This document shows, piece after piece, positions 8,655 to 18,374 of a stretch of 62,651 nt of DNA. The stretch is taken from assembly GCA_013360945.1 (NCBI GenBank), contig JABWAQ010000007.1, forward strand, positions 1 to 62,651. The letters run 5' to 3'. The notes beneath the pieces are model-generated. The model had not been told where the DNA came from, did no database searches, and saw only the letters and a program-made list of their open reading frames with translations. This DNA comes from Candidatus Brocadia sp. GTDB lineage: Bacteria > Planctomycetota > Brocadiia > Brocadiales > Brocadiaceae. Made by a program: the position numbers and the translations under genes. Positions within the stretch are counted from its first letter, which is position 1, and each line of letters begins with the position of its first letter.

Positions 8655-10673
8655 TCAGCTTATTATTTTTTCAAACGCCTCTTCATCAAGAACATGAACG
8701 TTGAATTCTCTTGCCTTATCCAGCTTGCTGCCTGGGTCTTCACCCACAACAAGAAAATCTGTCTTTTTGCTCACACTGGATAGTATCCGTCCGCCCAGGT
8801 TCCTGATGAGTGTCCCAGCTTCCTTGCGGGAATATTTTTGTAACGTTCCGGTAATGACAAACGATTTCCCGGAAACTTTAGGGTTTTTCACCAATTTTGG
8901 AGTTGCTCGCTTTTTTGTATTAACCCCGGCGGTTTTAAGCTTTTTGATGATTTCTTGTGTGTGTTCGTTTTGGAAAAACGCAATAATGCTCTGAGCAACG
9001 ACCGGTCCGATTTCATAAATCTCTTCCAGGTCTGCCTGACCCGCATTTGCCAATTTATCCAAAGTATCAAAGTGATTCGCCAGAACTTCTGCCGTATGAG
9101 AACCCACATTCCCTATTCCCATGGCACAAATCAGACGATCTAAATCCCGATTCCTGCTCTCTTCTATGGCGTGGATCAGGTTTGAAGAAGACCTTCCGCC
9201 CATGCGCTCCAGATTTACCAGATCATCATACTTAAGGTAATAGACGTCAGCATAATCTTTTACCAAACCTTTGTCAACCAATTGTTCGGCAAGCGCAGGG
9301 CCTAATCCTTCTATATCCATGGCATCCCGACTTGCAAAATACTGGACGCGCCTTTTTGCCTGTGCACGGCAAAAGGGATTATGGCAGCGTAAGTATACAC
9401 CATCCTTGCTCACGGAACCATTACACTCAGGACAAGCCGATGGTTCTTTAAAAATCTTTTCAGTTCCATCCCGTTTTTCCTTGAGAACAGACACGACTTG
9501 CGGAATAATTTCACCGGCCTTTTGCACTACCACACGGTCACCCACCCGAATATCTTTCCGGGAAATCTCATCGAAGTTGTGGAGGGTGGCACGACTGACC
9601 GTAGTCCCCGAAAGAGGCACGGGGGCGAGACAGGCAACCGGTGTTATGGTGCCGGTCTTTCCCACATTTACAACAATCTCCTCAATTTTTGAGACGGCCT
9701 GTTCGGGTTGATATTTATAAGAAATCATCCAGCGCGGCGCCTTGCTCGTGGCCCCCAATCGGTCGTGGATGGCAAGGGAATTGGCCTTTATCACCATTCC
9801 GTCAACCATGTAATCAAGTTCCCTGCGGCGCTTGTCCCATTCGTTACAATACCGGATCACTGCTTCCATGTTTTTACACAACCGGGTATGGGGATTTACC
9901 GGCAAACTTAAACTACGGATAAGCTCCAGACACTGCATATGGGTCTTGAGTTCCAACTCCTCATAATATCCGATGGCATAGGTAAAGACGCATAAATGCC
10001 TTTGCGCTGTAAGGCGTGGATCGAGGAGTTTGAGTGAACCAGCGGCGGCATTCCTCGGATTGGCAAATTGGGGTTCACCCTCATCTTCCCTTTCTTCATT
10101 CATCCTCTGAAATTCCTTATCCGGCAGGTAAATTTCACCCCTAATTTCTATGACGGGAGGAATTTTCTGTTTTACCTCAGCAGGTTGTAATTTCAAAGGA
10201 ATTTGACGGATCGTTCGAAGATTTGCGGTAACGTCGTCCCCTTTAAAACCATCCCCCCTGGTTGCCCCCCGCACAAATAAGCCTTTTTCGTACCATAGGG
10301 TAATAGCTACCCCATCGATCTTCAATTCAACAACGTATTCGATGTCCTGGCGGGCATTGATTTCTGCCATGCGTTTTATACGCCGGTCAAATTCCTCCAA
10401 TTCCTCATCCGAGTATGTATTGTCAATACTCAGCATGGGAATCCTGTGTTCTACGGCAGGGAATTGAGTGAGGGGTTCACCCCCTACCCGTTGGGTAGGA
10501 GAATCAGGGGTAATAAGGTCAGGATGTAATTTTTCAAGTTGCTGTAACTCTTTTAGGAGTTGGTCATATTCATAGTCAGTAATCTCGGGATTATTTTCTA
10601 CATAATATTTTCGGTCGTGGTATCGTATTATCCCGCGAAGCTGTTCAATCTTTTCTTTAATCGTCAATGTCAT
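8655..10673 (-). CDS. ligA: NAD-dependent DNA ligase LigA
   Basis: The 672-residue protein has the full LigA architecture. The Ia domain (YHDRKYYVENNPEITDYEYDQL) comes first, then the adenylation lysine in ELKIDG near residue 118. An OB fold and a four-cysteine zinc finger (CPECNGSVS...RCHNPFC, about residues 405-430) follow. Helix-hairpin-helix repeats (GIGNVGSHTAEVLA, EIYEIGPVVAQSI) and a C-terminal BRCT domain (FVITGTLQKYSRKEA... SSVSKKTDFLVVG) complete it. It seals nicks during replication and repair using NAD+. The size matches the family. It is the first gene of a unit with tldD. Confidence 0.96.
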   Translation of the reverse strand: MTLTIKEKIEQLRGIIRYHDRKYYVENNPEITDYEYDQLLKELQQLEKLHPDLITPDSPTQRVGGEPLTQFPAVEHRIPMLSIDNTYSDEELEEFDRRIKRMAEINARQDIEYVVELKIDGVAITLWYEKGLFVRGATRGDGFKGDDVTANLRTIRQIPLKLQPAEVKQKIPPVIEIRGEIYLPDKEFQRMNEEREDEGEPQFANPRNAAAGSLKLLDPRLTAQRHLCVFTYAIGYYEELELKTHMQCLELIRSLSLPVNPHTRLCKNMEAVIRYCNEWDKRRRELDYMVDGMVIKANSLAIHDRLGATSKAPRWMISYKYQPEQAVSKIEEIVVNVGKTGTITPVACLAPVPLSGTTVSRATLHNFDEISRKDIRVGDRVVVQKAGEIIPQVVSVLKEKRDGTEKIFKEPSACPECNGSVSKDGVYLRCHNPFCRAQAKRRVQYFASRDAMDIEGLGPALAEQLVDKGLVKDYADVYYLKYDDLVNLERMGGRSSSNLIHAIEESRNRDLDRLICAMGIGNVGSHTAEVLANHFDTLDKLANAGQADLEEIYEIGPVVAQSIIAFFQNEHTQEIIKKLKTAGVNTKKRATPKLVKNPKVSGKSFVITGTLQKYSRKEAGTLIRNLGGRILSSVSKKTDFLVVGEDPGSKLDKAREFNVHVLDEEAFEKIIS

Positions 10674-10774
10674 GTTTCAGCGTGACAGGTGAATTGAAAA
10701 TTTCTACAAAACGGTTTCAGTATATCACAATTTATCCGGCTGTCAACGAGTTATGGTTTAAGAATATAAATCAC

Positions 10775-10803
10775 TTGACTTTATCATGTATCTGTCGTAA
10801 AAT
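10775..10803 (+). promoter_or_regulatory. Sigma-70-type promoter for 10893 gene
   Basis: TTGACT (10775-10780) and TAAAAT (10798-10803) are separated by 17 bases. They lie about 85 bases before the start codon at 10893 in the divergent gap between ligA and the plus-strand genes. Confidence 0.55.
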
Positions 10804-10892
10804 TCAACGAGAAGTGAATTATTGGTATAACTCCCACTATAATAGATTCTTACGAATTCAACAAATCACATAAATTATGGAGTTGAAAATTT

Positions 10893-11708
10893 ATGACCAA
10901 AGGAAGTGATTCAAGGGAGTTTTTCGAGATATTTAAGCCGCCACAAAAGGCAGAGGATATTCAAAAGAAAGAGATTAGACCTCAAACAGAATCATCGGAG
11001 GCAAAATCTCAGCCAAAACCATCTGTTTCAGATGAGAAGCCAGACTCAAGACCAATCTTAACAGCAGACCCGTTGGGGTGGATAAAGAAAACAAGCGCCG
11101 AAGAACCCGCACTTAAGGAAAAACCAAAAGAATTCCACCCCGTTTTTACTCAGCCAAAAGAAGAAAGGGCTTTACGCAAAGATGAAGTAATACTACGACA
11201 GGAGACCCTGATTATTGGCGCTATAGCGGCAACCTTTTTATCCATTGCATGTTTTTTTGTTGGGCACAAAGTTGGGTACAATAAAGGCGTAATGAATCAG
11301 ACGGAAGAATGGTTGGAAACGATAGAACCGGTGGACACAAAAAAGGCCACTTTTGGACAGCCGGAGCCAGCGGACATTCCCCAAAAGGTCACAAGCAAGG
11401 CAGTTCCGATAAAACCGGAGAAACAAATTGAACAACCGATTATCAAAGATAAATGGACATTACGCGTAATCTCCTATACAAACACCAAGGAAAATATTGA
11501 AAAGGCAAAAGAGACAGCCAAAACAATTCAGAATACGCTAGACTTCGATACCTTTATTGTAAATACCGGTAAGGAAATTTTTATTTGTGTGGGTGAATTT
11601 GAAGAAAACGACAATGCCGATTTGATTAATGCGCAAAAGACGCTTGCTGAATTTAAATATGAGAATAAAAAACAATTTGAAGGATGTTATCCCGTACGTA
11701 TGAAGTAG
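10893..11708 (+). CDS. Single-pass membrane protein with SPOR-like C-terminal domain
   Basis: The 271-residue protein has a long, charged, proline-rich cytoplasmic N-terminus (about residues 1-105) and one transmembrane helix (LIIGAIAATFLSIACFFVG, about 107-127). A C-terminal globular domain (about 190-271: WTLRVISYTNTKENIEKAKETAKTI...) has the length and alternation of SPOR-type peptidoglycan-binding domains. This fits a planctomycete envelope or division-associated protein, but the family match is by shape only. It has its own promoter and is followed 15 bases later by the PVC small basic protein gene. Confidence 0.6.
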   Translation: MTKGSDSREFFEIFKPPQKAEDIQKKEIRPQTESSEAKSQPKPSVSDEKPDSRPILTADPLGWIKKTSAEEPALKEKPKEFHPVFTQPKEERALRKDEVILRQETLIIGAIAATFLSIACFFVGHKVGYNKGVMNQTEEWLETIEPVDTKKATFGQPEPADIPQKVTSKAVPIKPEKQIEQPIIKDKWTLRVISYTNTKENIEKAKETAKTIQNTLDFDTFIVNTGKEIFICVGEFEENDNADLINAQKTLAEFKYENKKQFEGCYPVRMK

Positions 11709-11723
11709 AGTTTAGGAGGAAAC

Positions 11724-11996
11724 ATGAGTGTTGATAAGAGTTTAAAGATGAAGGGTAAATTGGTGAGACCCAGAAATGTATTTACCAGGGTAGAACGCAT
11801 CAAGATTTTAAAGGAAGAGGGAAAATGGAAGCCAACGATGTCTGTCTATGGCATTCCCAAGGTAAAAGCGCTCAAGCTGAAACGAAAAACGAAGGAGAAA
11901 AAGGCGGCTAAAGAAGCAACGACAGAAGCTGCGGCTACAGCGGGAGCAGCAACACCGGCTGCTGCGTCTGCAGGTAAGGAAAAGACCAAGAAATAA
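11724..11996 (+). CDS. PVC-type small basic protein
   Basis: This is a 90-residue, very basic protein. Its start, MSVDKSLKMKGKLVRPRNVF then TRVERIKILKEEGKW and SVYGIPKVKAL, matches the conserved small basic protein known across Planctomycetes, Verrucomicrobia and Chlamydiae (TIGR04137 as I recall), proposed to bind RNA or the ribosome. The C-terminus is a low-complexity Lys/Ala tail. An AGGAGG site precedes the ATG. Its stop overlaps the start of the aminotransferase gene (TAATG), so translation is probably coupled. It is a useful lineage marker for this window. Confidence 0.8.
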   Translation: MSVDKSLKMKGKLVRPRNVFTRVERIKILKEEGKWKPTMSVYGIPKVKALKLKRKTKEKKAAKEATTEAAATAGAATPAAASAGKEKTKK

Positions 11997-13093
11997 TGAT
12001 TGCCCGCAGGATGTCTCAACTAGACTCCTCTGGCATCAGAAAGGTCTTTGATCTGGCGCAAAAAATGCAAAATCCGGTGAACCTGAGCATAGGTCAGCCG
12101 GATTTTGACGTTCCTGAGGAGATTAAAACAGAGGCCATTAAGGCGATTCAGAATGGTATAAATAAATATACCGTTACCCAGGGCATTCCTGAACTCCGCG
12201 ATGGATTAATCAAACGTCTTCAGAAGGAACGCGGGGTAAATGCTGAAGGCATTATGATCACATCGGGCGTCTCCGGTGCATTAACGCTGGCCTTCATGGT
12301 ATTGGTTAATCCCGATGATGAGGTGCTTATACCAGACCCGGCCTTTGTGAGTTATAAACATTTGGCCAATTTCTGCGGCGGCAAGCCGGTATTCGTGGAC
12401 ACCTACCCGGACTTCCAGCTAACGGCGGCACGCATCCAACCCCACATTACAAAAAAAACCAGGATACTGATTATCAATAGCCCCGCCAACCCGACAGGGG
12501 TATTATGCGCTACCCGTGAACTAAAAGAGATTGCAGAACTGGCAAGAAAGCATAATCTCCTCATCATTTCAGACGAGATATATCATGACTATGATTATAA
12601 TCACGCATTTGATAGCATTGGCCGGTATTACGAAAAGACGTTGATCCTGGATGGTTTTTCCAAATCATTTGCCGTGACAGGCTGGCGGATGGGCTATGCG
12701 GCCGGCCCTGCCAGTATCATCAGCGAGATGATCAAACTGCAACAGTATACATTCGTCTGCGCACCATCTCCAGCTCAGTATGCAGTTGCCAGATCTCTGG
12801 ATATAGATCTGGACAACTATATCTCAAGTTACAAGAAGAAAAGGGATTTGATGTATGACGGGTTGAAGGATACATATCACCTGATAAAACCGGGAGGGGC
12901 GTTTTACTTCTTTCCTCAGGTACCGTGGGGTACCGACGAGAAATTTGTATCAGCTGCAATCCAAAAGAACCTGCTCATCATCCCCGGCAGTGTCTTCTCC
13001 GAACGCCAGACCCACTTCCGGATTTCCTATGCAGCCTCTGAAGAAACTCTTAAACGCGGCATAGATATCCTTAATAGCCTTTCCAGACAATAA
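11996..13093 (+). CDS. Class I/II pyridoxal-phosphate aminotransferase
   Basis: The 365-residue protein has the fold-type I aminotransferase signature. NSPANPTG lies in the substrate pocket, DEIY is the PLP ring contact, and SFSKSFAVTGWRMGYAAG-like spacing (DGFSKSFAVTGWRMGY) contains the Schiff-base lysine. The C-terminal Arg is in THFRISYA. It is most like the aspartate/aromatic subgroup (AspC/PatA type). It transfers amino groups between an amino acid and 2-oxoglutarate; the exact substrate cannot be read from sequence. Its start overlaps the preceding small basic protein gene by one base. Confidence 0.85.
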   Translation: MIARRMSQLDSSGIRKVFDLAQKMQNPVNLSIGQPDFDVPEEIKTEAIKAIQNGINKYTVTQGIPELRDGLIKRLQKERGVNAEGIMITSGVSGALTLAFMVLVNPDDEVLIPDPAFVSYKHLANFCGGKPVFVDTYPDFQLTAARIQPHITKKTRILIINSPANPTGVLCATRELKEIAELARKHNLLIISDEIYHDYDYNHAFDSIGRYYEKTLILDGFSKSFAVTGWRMGYAAGPASIISEMIKLQQYTFVCAPSPAQYAVARSLDIDLDNYISSYKKKRDLMYDGLKDTYHLIKPGGAFYFFPQVPWGTDEKFVSAAIQKNLLIIPGSVFSERQTHFRISYAASEETLKRGIDILNSLSRQ

Positions 13094-13172
13094 TCTTGCC
13101 GACTTCTATTTTACCGTGCAGGGATAAAATGGTAAGATTACGGAAGTTATCTATGCCCTCTACGTAAATCCG

Positions 13173-13664
13173 CTACTTCTTCAACAAGACACTGATCTCG
13201 TCATCAAACGACTTTTCCGGCACATAGCCAACATGCGTATTGGCCACCTTTCCATCCTTACCGTAAACAATGGTCGTGGGGTATGCCCGGAGACCGTATG
13301 ATTCGGCAATATCACCTCCACCAAGATAAACGGGATAATTAATGCCCATTTTCTTTATGAACGATGGCACTACTTCCGGTCCGTTTTCATCAAAGGCGAT
13401 ACCGATAATATCGACTCCTTTATCCTTATATTTATTGTAAAGATTTATGAAGCCGGGTATTTCTTTTCTGCAGGGTGGACACCACGTTGCCCACAGAGCA
13501 ACAACAACCACCTTGCCTTTGTTATTTTCCAACAGGGTATTTAATTCAGCAAGTTTTATCGTACGAACTGCATCTCCGGCGTAAGAAATCACGGAAGACA
13601 CAAGAAGGATCGTCGCAAACAAAAAAGTAAACCAGGTATAACTACGTATTTTTTTATTCACCAT
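13173..13664 (-). CDS. TlpA/ResA-like secreted thioredoxin
   Basis: This 163-residue protein has a signal peptide or anchor (IRSYTWFTFLFATILLVSSV) and a thioredoxin fold with the active site WCPPC. The cis-proline lies in LRAYPTTIVYG. TlpA/ResA proteins reduce disulfides in apocytochromes c or other periplasmic proteins. This is relevant because anammox bacteria are very rich in c-type cytochromes. The gene follows clpB on the same strand after about 38 bases and has no cytochrome biogenesis neighbours. Confidence 0.85.
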   Translation of the reverse strand: MVNKKIRSYTWFTFLFATILLVSSVISYAGDAVRTIKLAELNTLLENNKGKVVVVALWATWCPPCRKEIPGFINLYNKYKDKGVDIIGIAFDENGPEVVPSFIKKMGINYPVYLGGGDIAESYGLRAYPTTIVYGKDGKVANTHVGYVPEKSFDDEISVLLKK

Positions 13665-13702
13665 TCACTCCATTCTGTAATATTAAAAATTATTCATACA
13701 CA

Positions 13703-16312
13703 CTACACGGCTGTTAATTCACCTGCAGTGAAAACCATTTTCTCCTTTTCCATATCCGCTCTAATCTCCGTCCCTTCCGCAAATTTACCTTCCAGAATCC
13801 CCAGGGAGAGCGGATTCTCAATCATCTGCTGGATCGTACGCTTCAGCGGCCTGGCTCCAAAGTGCGGATCAAAACCCTCCTGTACCAATCTTTCCTTTAC
13901 CCTATCGGTAACCGTTAACCGATAGTTATGTTTTGACAACCGTTTTTGGAGTTCCTTTAACTGTATCTCGGCAATCTGCCCTATCATCTCTTTTGACAAG
14001 CCATGGAATATGATCATCTCATCGATACGGTTGAGGAACTCGGGTCTAAAAGCCTCTTTCAATGCCTGTTTCACCCGGCTCCTCAATTCTTCCTCATTTT
14101 CAGGACCGGTAAGGTCTTGTATCCACTGGCTGGCAATGTTTGAGGTCATTGCAATAATGGTATTTTTAAAATCCACCGTTCGTCCATGTCCATCGGTCAA
14201 CCGTCCATCGTCAAAGACCTGGAGTAATACATTAAACACATCACGATGCGCTTTTTCTATCTCATCGAACAGGATCACCGAATACGGCCTCCTCCGTATT
14301 GACTCGGTCAGGCGCCCGCCCTCTTCATAACCCACATATCCAGGCGGTGCACCGATGAGCCGCGCTACTGAGTGTTGTTCCATAAACTCGGACATATCAA
14401 TGCGCACCATAGCATTCTCACTGTCAAATAAAAAGGCAGCAAGGGCCTTGCAAAGTTCCGTTTTCCCTACCCCCGTAGGTCCAAGAAATAAGAAAGTGCC
14501 TATCGGGCGGTTGGGGTCCTGGAGTCCGGCACGGGCGCGGCGGATGGCATGGGAAACCGCCCTAATAGCCTCTTCCTGGCCAACGACTCGTTCTCTGAGC
14601 CGATCTTCCATCTTCAGGAGCTTTTCCTTTTCCCCTTCCAGCATACGCGTCACAGGAATCCCGGTCCACTTGGCGACAACCGCGGCAATATCATCGGCGT
14701 CAACTTCTTCATTCAGGAGCGATTTGCTTCTTTGTAATTCCTGCAACTCATGATGTTTTTGTTTCAATTTTTGCTCGCATTCACGGACAAGCCCGTAACG
14801 TAATTCGGCCACTTTTCCTAAATTTCCTTCCCTTTGCGCCACCTGTTCATCAATGCGGGCCTGCTCGATCCTGGCATTAATTTCCTGTATCTCTTTGATA
14901 ACCTTTTTCTCGTTCTCCCACTGAGCGCGGAGGGCGCCGGATTCTTCCTTTAAATCCGACAACTGCTTCTCGATCTTCTCCATCCGCTGTTTAGATGCAG
15001 CATCCTTTTCCTTCTTCAACGCCTCTTTTTCAATCTCCAGCTGCATAATCTTACGCTCAATCTCATCAAGCTCAACCGGCATGCTATCGATTTCGATCCT
15101 CAGCTTCGATGCAGCCTCATCAATTAAATCAATGGCCTTGTCCGGTAAAAAACGATCAGCGATGTATCGGTGAGAAAGCGTGGCGGCTGCAACAATTGCA
15201 TTGTCTTTGATACGCACCCCGTGATGCAATTCATACCTCTCTTTTAACCCCCTCAGGATTGCAATGGTATCCTCCACGGACGGTTCACCGACATACACCG
15301 GTTGAAATCTCCTTTCCAGAGCGGCATCTTTTTCAATATACTTCCGGTATTCATCCAGCGTCGTAGCGCCCACACAACGTAGTTCTCCACGGGCCAGCGC
15401 CGGTTTCAGGAGATTGGATGCATCTACCGCGCCTTCTGCGGCGCCGGCGCCCACAACCGTATGTAACTCATCAATAAAGAGGATGATTTGACCTTCTTTT
15501 TCGCTTACTTCTTTGAGCACTGCCTTCAGACGGTCTTCAAATTCACCCCGGTATTTTGTGCCTGCAATCAGAGAACCCATATCCAAAGACATGACCCGCT
15601 TATTTTTCAGGCTCTCGGGCACGTCACCATTGACGATGCGCTGGGCGAGGCCTTCCACGATAGCCGTCTTTCCCACACCAGGTTCTCCAATCAAGACAGG
15701 GTTGTTCTTCGTCCTGCGGGATAAAACCTGCACCACCCGCCTTATCTCATCATCACGCCCGATAACAGGATCGAGTTTCCCTTTCCGGGCCAATTCGACC
15801 AGGTCTTTGCTATAGCGTTCAAGCGCCTGATACTTCTCTTCGGGATTTTGGTCCGTGACTCTCTGGCTGCCCCTGATCTCCTTCAACGCCGTATAGATGT
15901 TGTCCTTGGTAATACCTGACTCATTTAATATTCTGCCCGCCGAAATATTTTTTTGTCCCGCCAGCGCCAGCAGCAAGTGTTCTGTGCTTACATACTCATC
16001 CTTCAGTTTGCTGGCCTCTTCCCATGCCAGATTAAAGGTATCCCTGAGTTCTGCACTCACATAGGCCTGCCCGGGCGCCCCCGATCCGCTTACCTGCGGC
16101 AATCTGTTAACAGCCGCCATTGTCTTATCGAGAATGGCGCCCGTATCTATTCCCAATTTTTTCAAAAGCGGCACAACAATGCCTTGCTCCTGAGTCAGGA
16201 GGACTTCCAATAAATGCACGGCCAATATTTGCTGCTGCCTCTTGGATTCCGCTAACTCCTGTGCTTCCTGCACGGCCTCTTGTGCCTTGATAGTGAATTT
16301 ATCAAACCTCAT
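13703..16312 (-). CDS. clpB: Disaggregase chaperone ClpB
   Basis: The 869-residue protein has an N-terminal Clp_N domain ([19 protein letters not shown]), NBD1 with Walker [10 protein letters not shown], and the long coiled-coil middle domain (about residues 410-525, typical of ClpB and absent from ClpA). NBD2 has Walker [10 protein letters not shown] and sensor-2 [10 protein letters not shown]. ClpB works with DnaK to rescue aggregated proteins. Length matches the family and no defect is visible. No CIRCE-type operator was seen in the 217-base upstream gap, which holds nothing recognisable. Confidence 0.96.
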   Translation of the reverse strand: MRFDKFTIKAQEAVQEAQELAESKRQQQILAVHLLEVLLTQEQGIVVPLLKKLGIDTGAILDKTMAAVNRLPQVSGSGAPGQAYVSAELRDTFNLAWEEASKLKDEYVSTEHLLLALAGQKNISAGRILNESGITKDNIYTALKEIRGSQRVTDQNPEEKYQALERYSKDLVELARKGKLDPVIGRDDEIRRVVQVLSRRTKNNPVLIGEPGVGKTAIVEGLAQRIVNGDVPESLKNKRVMSLDMGSLIAGTKYRGEFEDRLKAVLKEVSEKEGQIILFIDELHTVVGAGAAEGAVDASNLLKPALARGELRCVGATTLDEYRKYIEKDAALERRFQPVYVGEPSVEDTIAILRGLKERYELHHGVRIKDNAIVAAATLSHRYIADRFLPDKAIDLIDEAASKLRIEIDSMPVELDEIERKIMQLEIEKEALKKEKDAASKQRMEKIEKQLSDLKEESGALRAQWENEKKVIKEIQEINARIEQARIDEQVAQREGNLGKVAELRYGLVRECEQKLKQKHHELQELQRSKSLLNEEVDADDIAAVVAKWTGIPVTRMLEGEKEKLLKMEDRLRERVVGQEEAIRAVSHAIRRARAGLQDPNRPIGTFLFLGPTGVGKTELCKALAAFLFDSENAMVRIDMSEFMEQHSVARLIGAPPGYVGYEEGGRLTESIRRRPYSVILFDEIEKAHRDVFNVLLQVFDDGRLTDGHGRTVDFKNTIIAMTSNIASQWIQDLTGPENEEELRSRVKQALKEAFRPEFLNRIDEMIIFHGLSKEMIGQIAEIQLKELQKRLSKHNYRLTVTDRVKERLVQEGFDPHFGARPLKRTIQQMIENPLSLGILEGKFAEGTEIRADMEKEKMVFTAGELTAV

Positions 16313-16529
16313 AACTTTCCTTTTTCATGAAAAATCGTTAAATCCGGGGCACAAATTCCAAAATTCTAAACAATTTCAAAAGTTTTAAATTCTTCTGTTC
16401 CAAACTCAGTTTCCAATTTCCGATATTTGATATTGAGAATTTATTCCGGATTTCGAATTTATAAAAAACACAAACGACATACTTGTTATCCAGCGCCAAA
16501 CAACTCCGTTCGGTTGCGTCAATGCGATG

Positions 16530-17327
16530 CTACGATTGTATTTGCAGAACGTCTGACATTGTATACACACCCGGAGGCTTTTGGGCTATAAACTTTGCCA
16601 CACGGACAGCGCCTCGTGCAAAGGTGTCCCTGGTGTGTGCTTTATGGGTAATCTCTATGCGTTCTCCCAAACCACCAAAGACAACCGTATGATCGCCAAC
16701 AACGTCTCCACTGCGAACCGCATGGATACCAATCTGATTCATGGGCCGCTCACCAATAATCCCGCTTCTGCCATAGATAATATCCTTATCCATCTTTCGG
16801 CCGGTTGATTCGCATATCTTTTCAGCGAGTCGTAAGGCAGTGCCGCTGGGTGCATCTTTCTTAAACCGGTGGTGAGTTTCTATAATTTCAATGTCAAATT
16901 CCTCTCCCATCATTTTTGACACCTGGGCTACAAGGTTAAACATAACATTGACTCCGACACTCATATTAGGAGAAATCAAACAGGGAATCGATTTGGAAAA
17001 GTGCTGTATTCTTTCACGTTGTTGCGGGTTTAATCCCGTAGTACCGGTAACAAGGGCAATATTTTTCTTTGCACAAACCTCGGCAATTAACACGGTGGAT
17101 TCGGGTGATGAAAAATCAATTAAGACGTCTGCATGTGTGTTTAACGCCGTTGTAATTTTGATACCCGTTTCCCCGCACCCCGCAACCGAAGCTACATCTT
17201 TATCAAGAGACTGATGGCCTGGCCTTTCCAAGGCTGCGACCAATTTTAATTCCGGGTCTTCAAAGACAAGGGCTGCAACCCTTGCCCCCATTCTCCCACA
17301 GACACCATTTACCGCAATCCTAATCAT
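16530..17327 (-). CDS. dapB: 4-hydroxy-tetrahydrodipicolinate reductase DapB
   Basis: The 265-residue protein has the nucleotide-binding start IRIAVNGVCGRMGARV, the DFSSPE segment, the GTTGL motif and the substrate signature ETHHRFKKDAPSGTAL. It performs the second committed step of lysine and diaminopimelate synthesis. It therefore supports peptidoglycan formation, consistent with murD in this window. Length is normal. The C-terminus ends GVYTMSDVL, as in other members. Confidence 0.95.
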   Translation of the reverse strand: MIRIAVNGVCGRMGARVAALVFEDPELKLVAALERPGHQSLDKDVASVAGCGETGIKITTALNTHADVLIDFSSPESTVLIAEVCAKKNIALVTGTTGLNPQQRERIQHFSKSIPCLISPNMSVGVNVMFNLVAQVSKMMGEEFDIEIIETHHRFKKDAPSGTALRLAEKICESTGRKMDKDIIYGRSGIIGERPMNQIGIHAVRSGDVVGDHTVVFGGLGERIEITHKAHTRDTFARGAVRVAKFIAQKPPGVYTMSDVLQIQS

Positions 17328-17353
17328 TGTCTTTTACCCTATTAAAAAAGAGG

Positions 17354-17370
17354 GCGGCATCGCCGCAACC
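17354..17370 (-). repeat. Degenerate GGTTGCGGC motif, copy 3
   Basis: GGCATCGCCGCAACC is an inverse, partly diverged member of the dispersed motif family. It lies in the short gap between dapB and the rhomboid gene. Confidence 0.35.
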
Positions 17371-17394
17371 AAATGAAAAATTGCAAATTGAAAG

Positions 17395-18279
17395 TTACTG
17401 GTTCTTGTTTTTTTTATACCTCTTACTGGCACTCCTGAGAAAGCTCCGTTCCCTCCACGTCAAGTTCCTCATACCCTCACGGTTTACCTTATCGAGGATT
17501 TCATCCACCTTTGCACGCAGTTCCTGATCTTTCATCAGCTCCTTTTCCTGCTGGTAAAACTGCCACTTTTTAAGATACCCCGTCACCCGGTAGGAATACC
17601 GCACAAACAAAAATCCATAGACAAGGCCTCCCAAATGGGCAAAGTGTGCAATATTACCTGACTTGGGAATAACGCAATTAAAAATGGTGATGCCGGCAAA
17701 GATCATGACCAGATACTTTGCCTTCATAGGAAAGAAATAGAAAATAACCGTACTATTGGGGAAATACATGGCAAAGGCCACTTCAATGGCAAAGATAGCC
17801 CCTGAAGCCCCTAAAATAGGAGTTCCTGGGGTAAAGATGCAACAACATATCCCGGCAAAGATGCCTGCCGTAAAATAGAGTGTCAGAAACCGCCGGGGAC
17901 CAAGCACCCGTTCAACCTCACTACCAAACATCCAGAGACCCAGCATGTTAAATATCAAGTGCCACGGGTCTGTCGTGCTGTGCAAAAACATATACGTGAA
18001 GAACTGCCACAGCCAGAGCTGTCCCAAGGCGTCAGGCGGATAAAGCCAGAACAACTTGGTGAATTTATCGGAGGCAGGATAATACCACGGTTGTGTTGAA
18101 GGATACCCCAATTGCTCCCCCGTCAGGGTATTCATCACCTGCGGCGACCACTGCATGCTCACCGTTGAAAATAATAATTGAAGCATAAACACGCTGACAT
18201 TGGCAATAATCAAAACCATGATCATGCGTGTCCATTTGCTTCCAATATTTAATCCGAAGATAAGTCTGTTATCGCGCAT
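17395..18279 (-). CDS. Rhomboid-family intramembrane serine protease
   Basis: The 294-residue polytopic protein has the rhomboid signatures. HLIFNMLGLWMFG contributes the conserved Asn, GASGAIF the catalytic serine, and AHLGGLVYGFLFV the catalytic histidine. An N-terminal helix and an extra periplasmic loop (about residues 35-75) precede the core. The C-terminus is a charged cytoplasmic tail of about 60 residues. Rhomboids cut transmembrane segments of substrate proteins in the inner membrane. All catalytic residues are present, so it should be active. Confidence 0.88.
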   Translation of the reverse strand: MRDNRLIFGLNIGSKWTRMIMVLIIANVSVFMLQLLFSTVSMQWSPQVMNTLTGEQLGYPSTQPWYYPASDKFTKLFWLYPPDALGQLWLWQFFTYMFLHSTTDPWHLIFNMLGLWMFGSEVERVLGPRRFLTLYFTAGIFAGICCCIFTPGTPILGASGAIFAIEVAFAMYFPNSTVIFYFFPMKAKYLVMIFAGITIFNCVIPKSGNIAHFAHLGGLVYGFLFVRYSYRVTGYLKKWQFYQQEKELMKDQELRAKVDEILDKVNREGMRNLTWRERSFLRSASKRYKKNKNQ

Positions 18280-18374
18280 TTCCTTAAGCCATCTCAGTTT
18301 TGAAAAAATTTAATACAAATTATACTAATCCTTTTCCATTAAAAGTCAAGTGAGTTGTATCTCTGAGACGCTTA

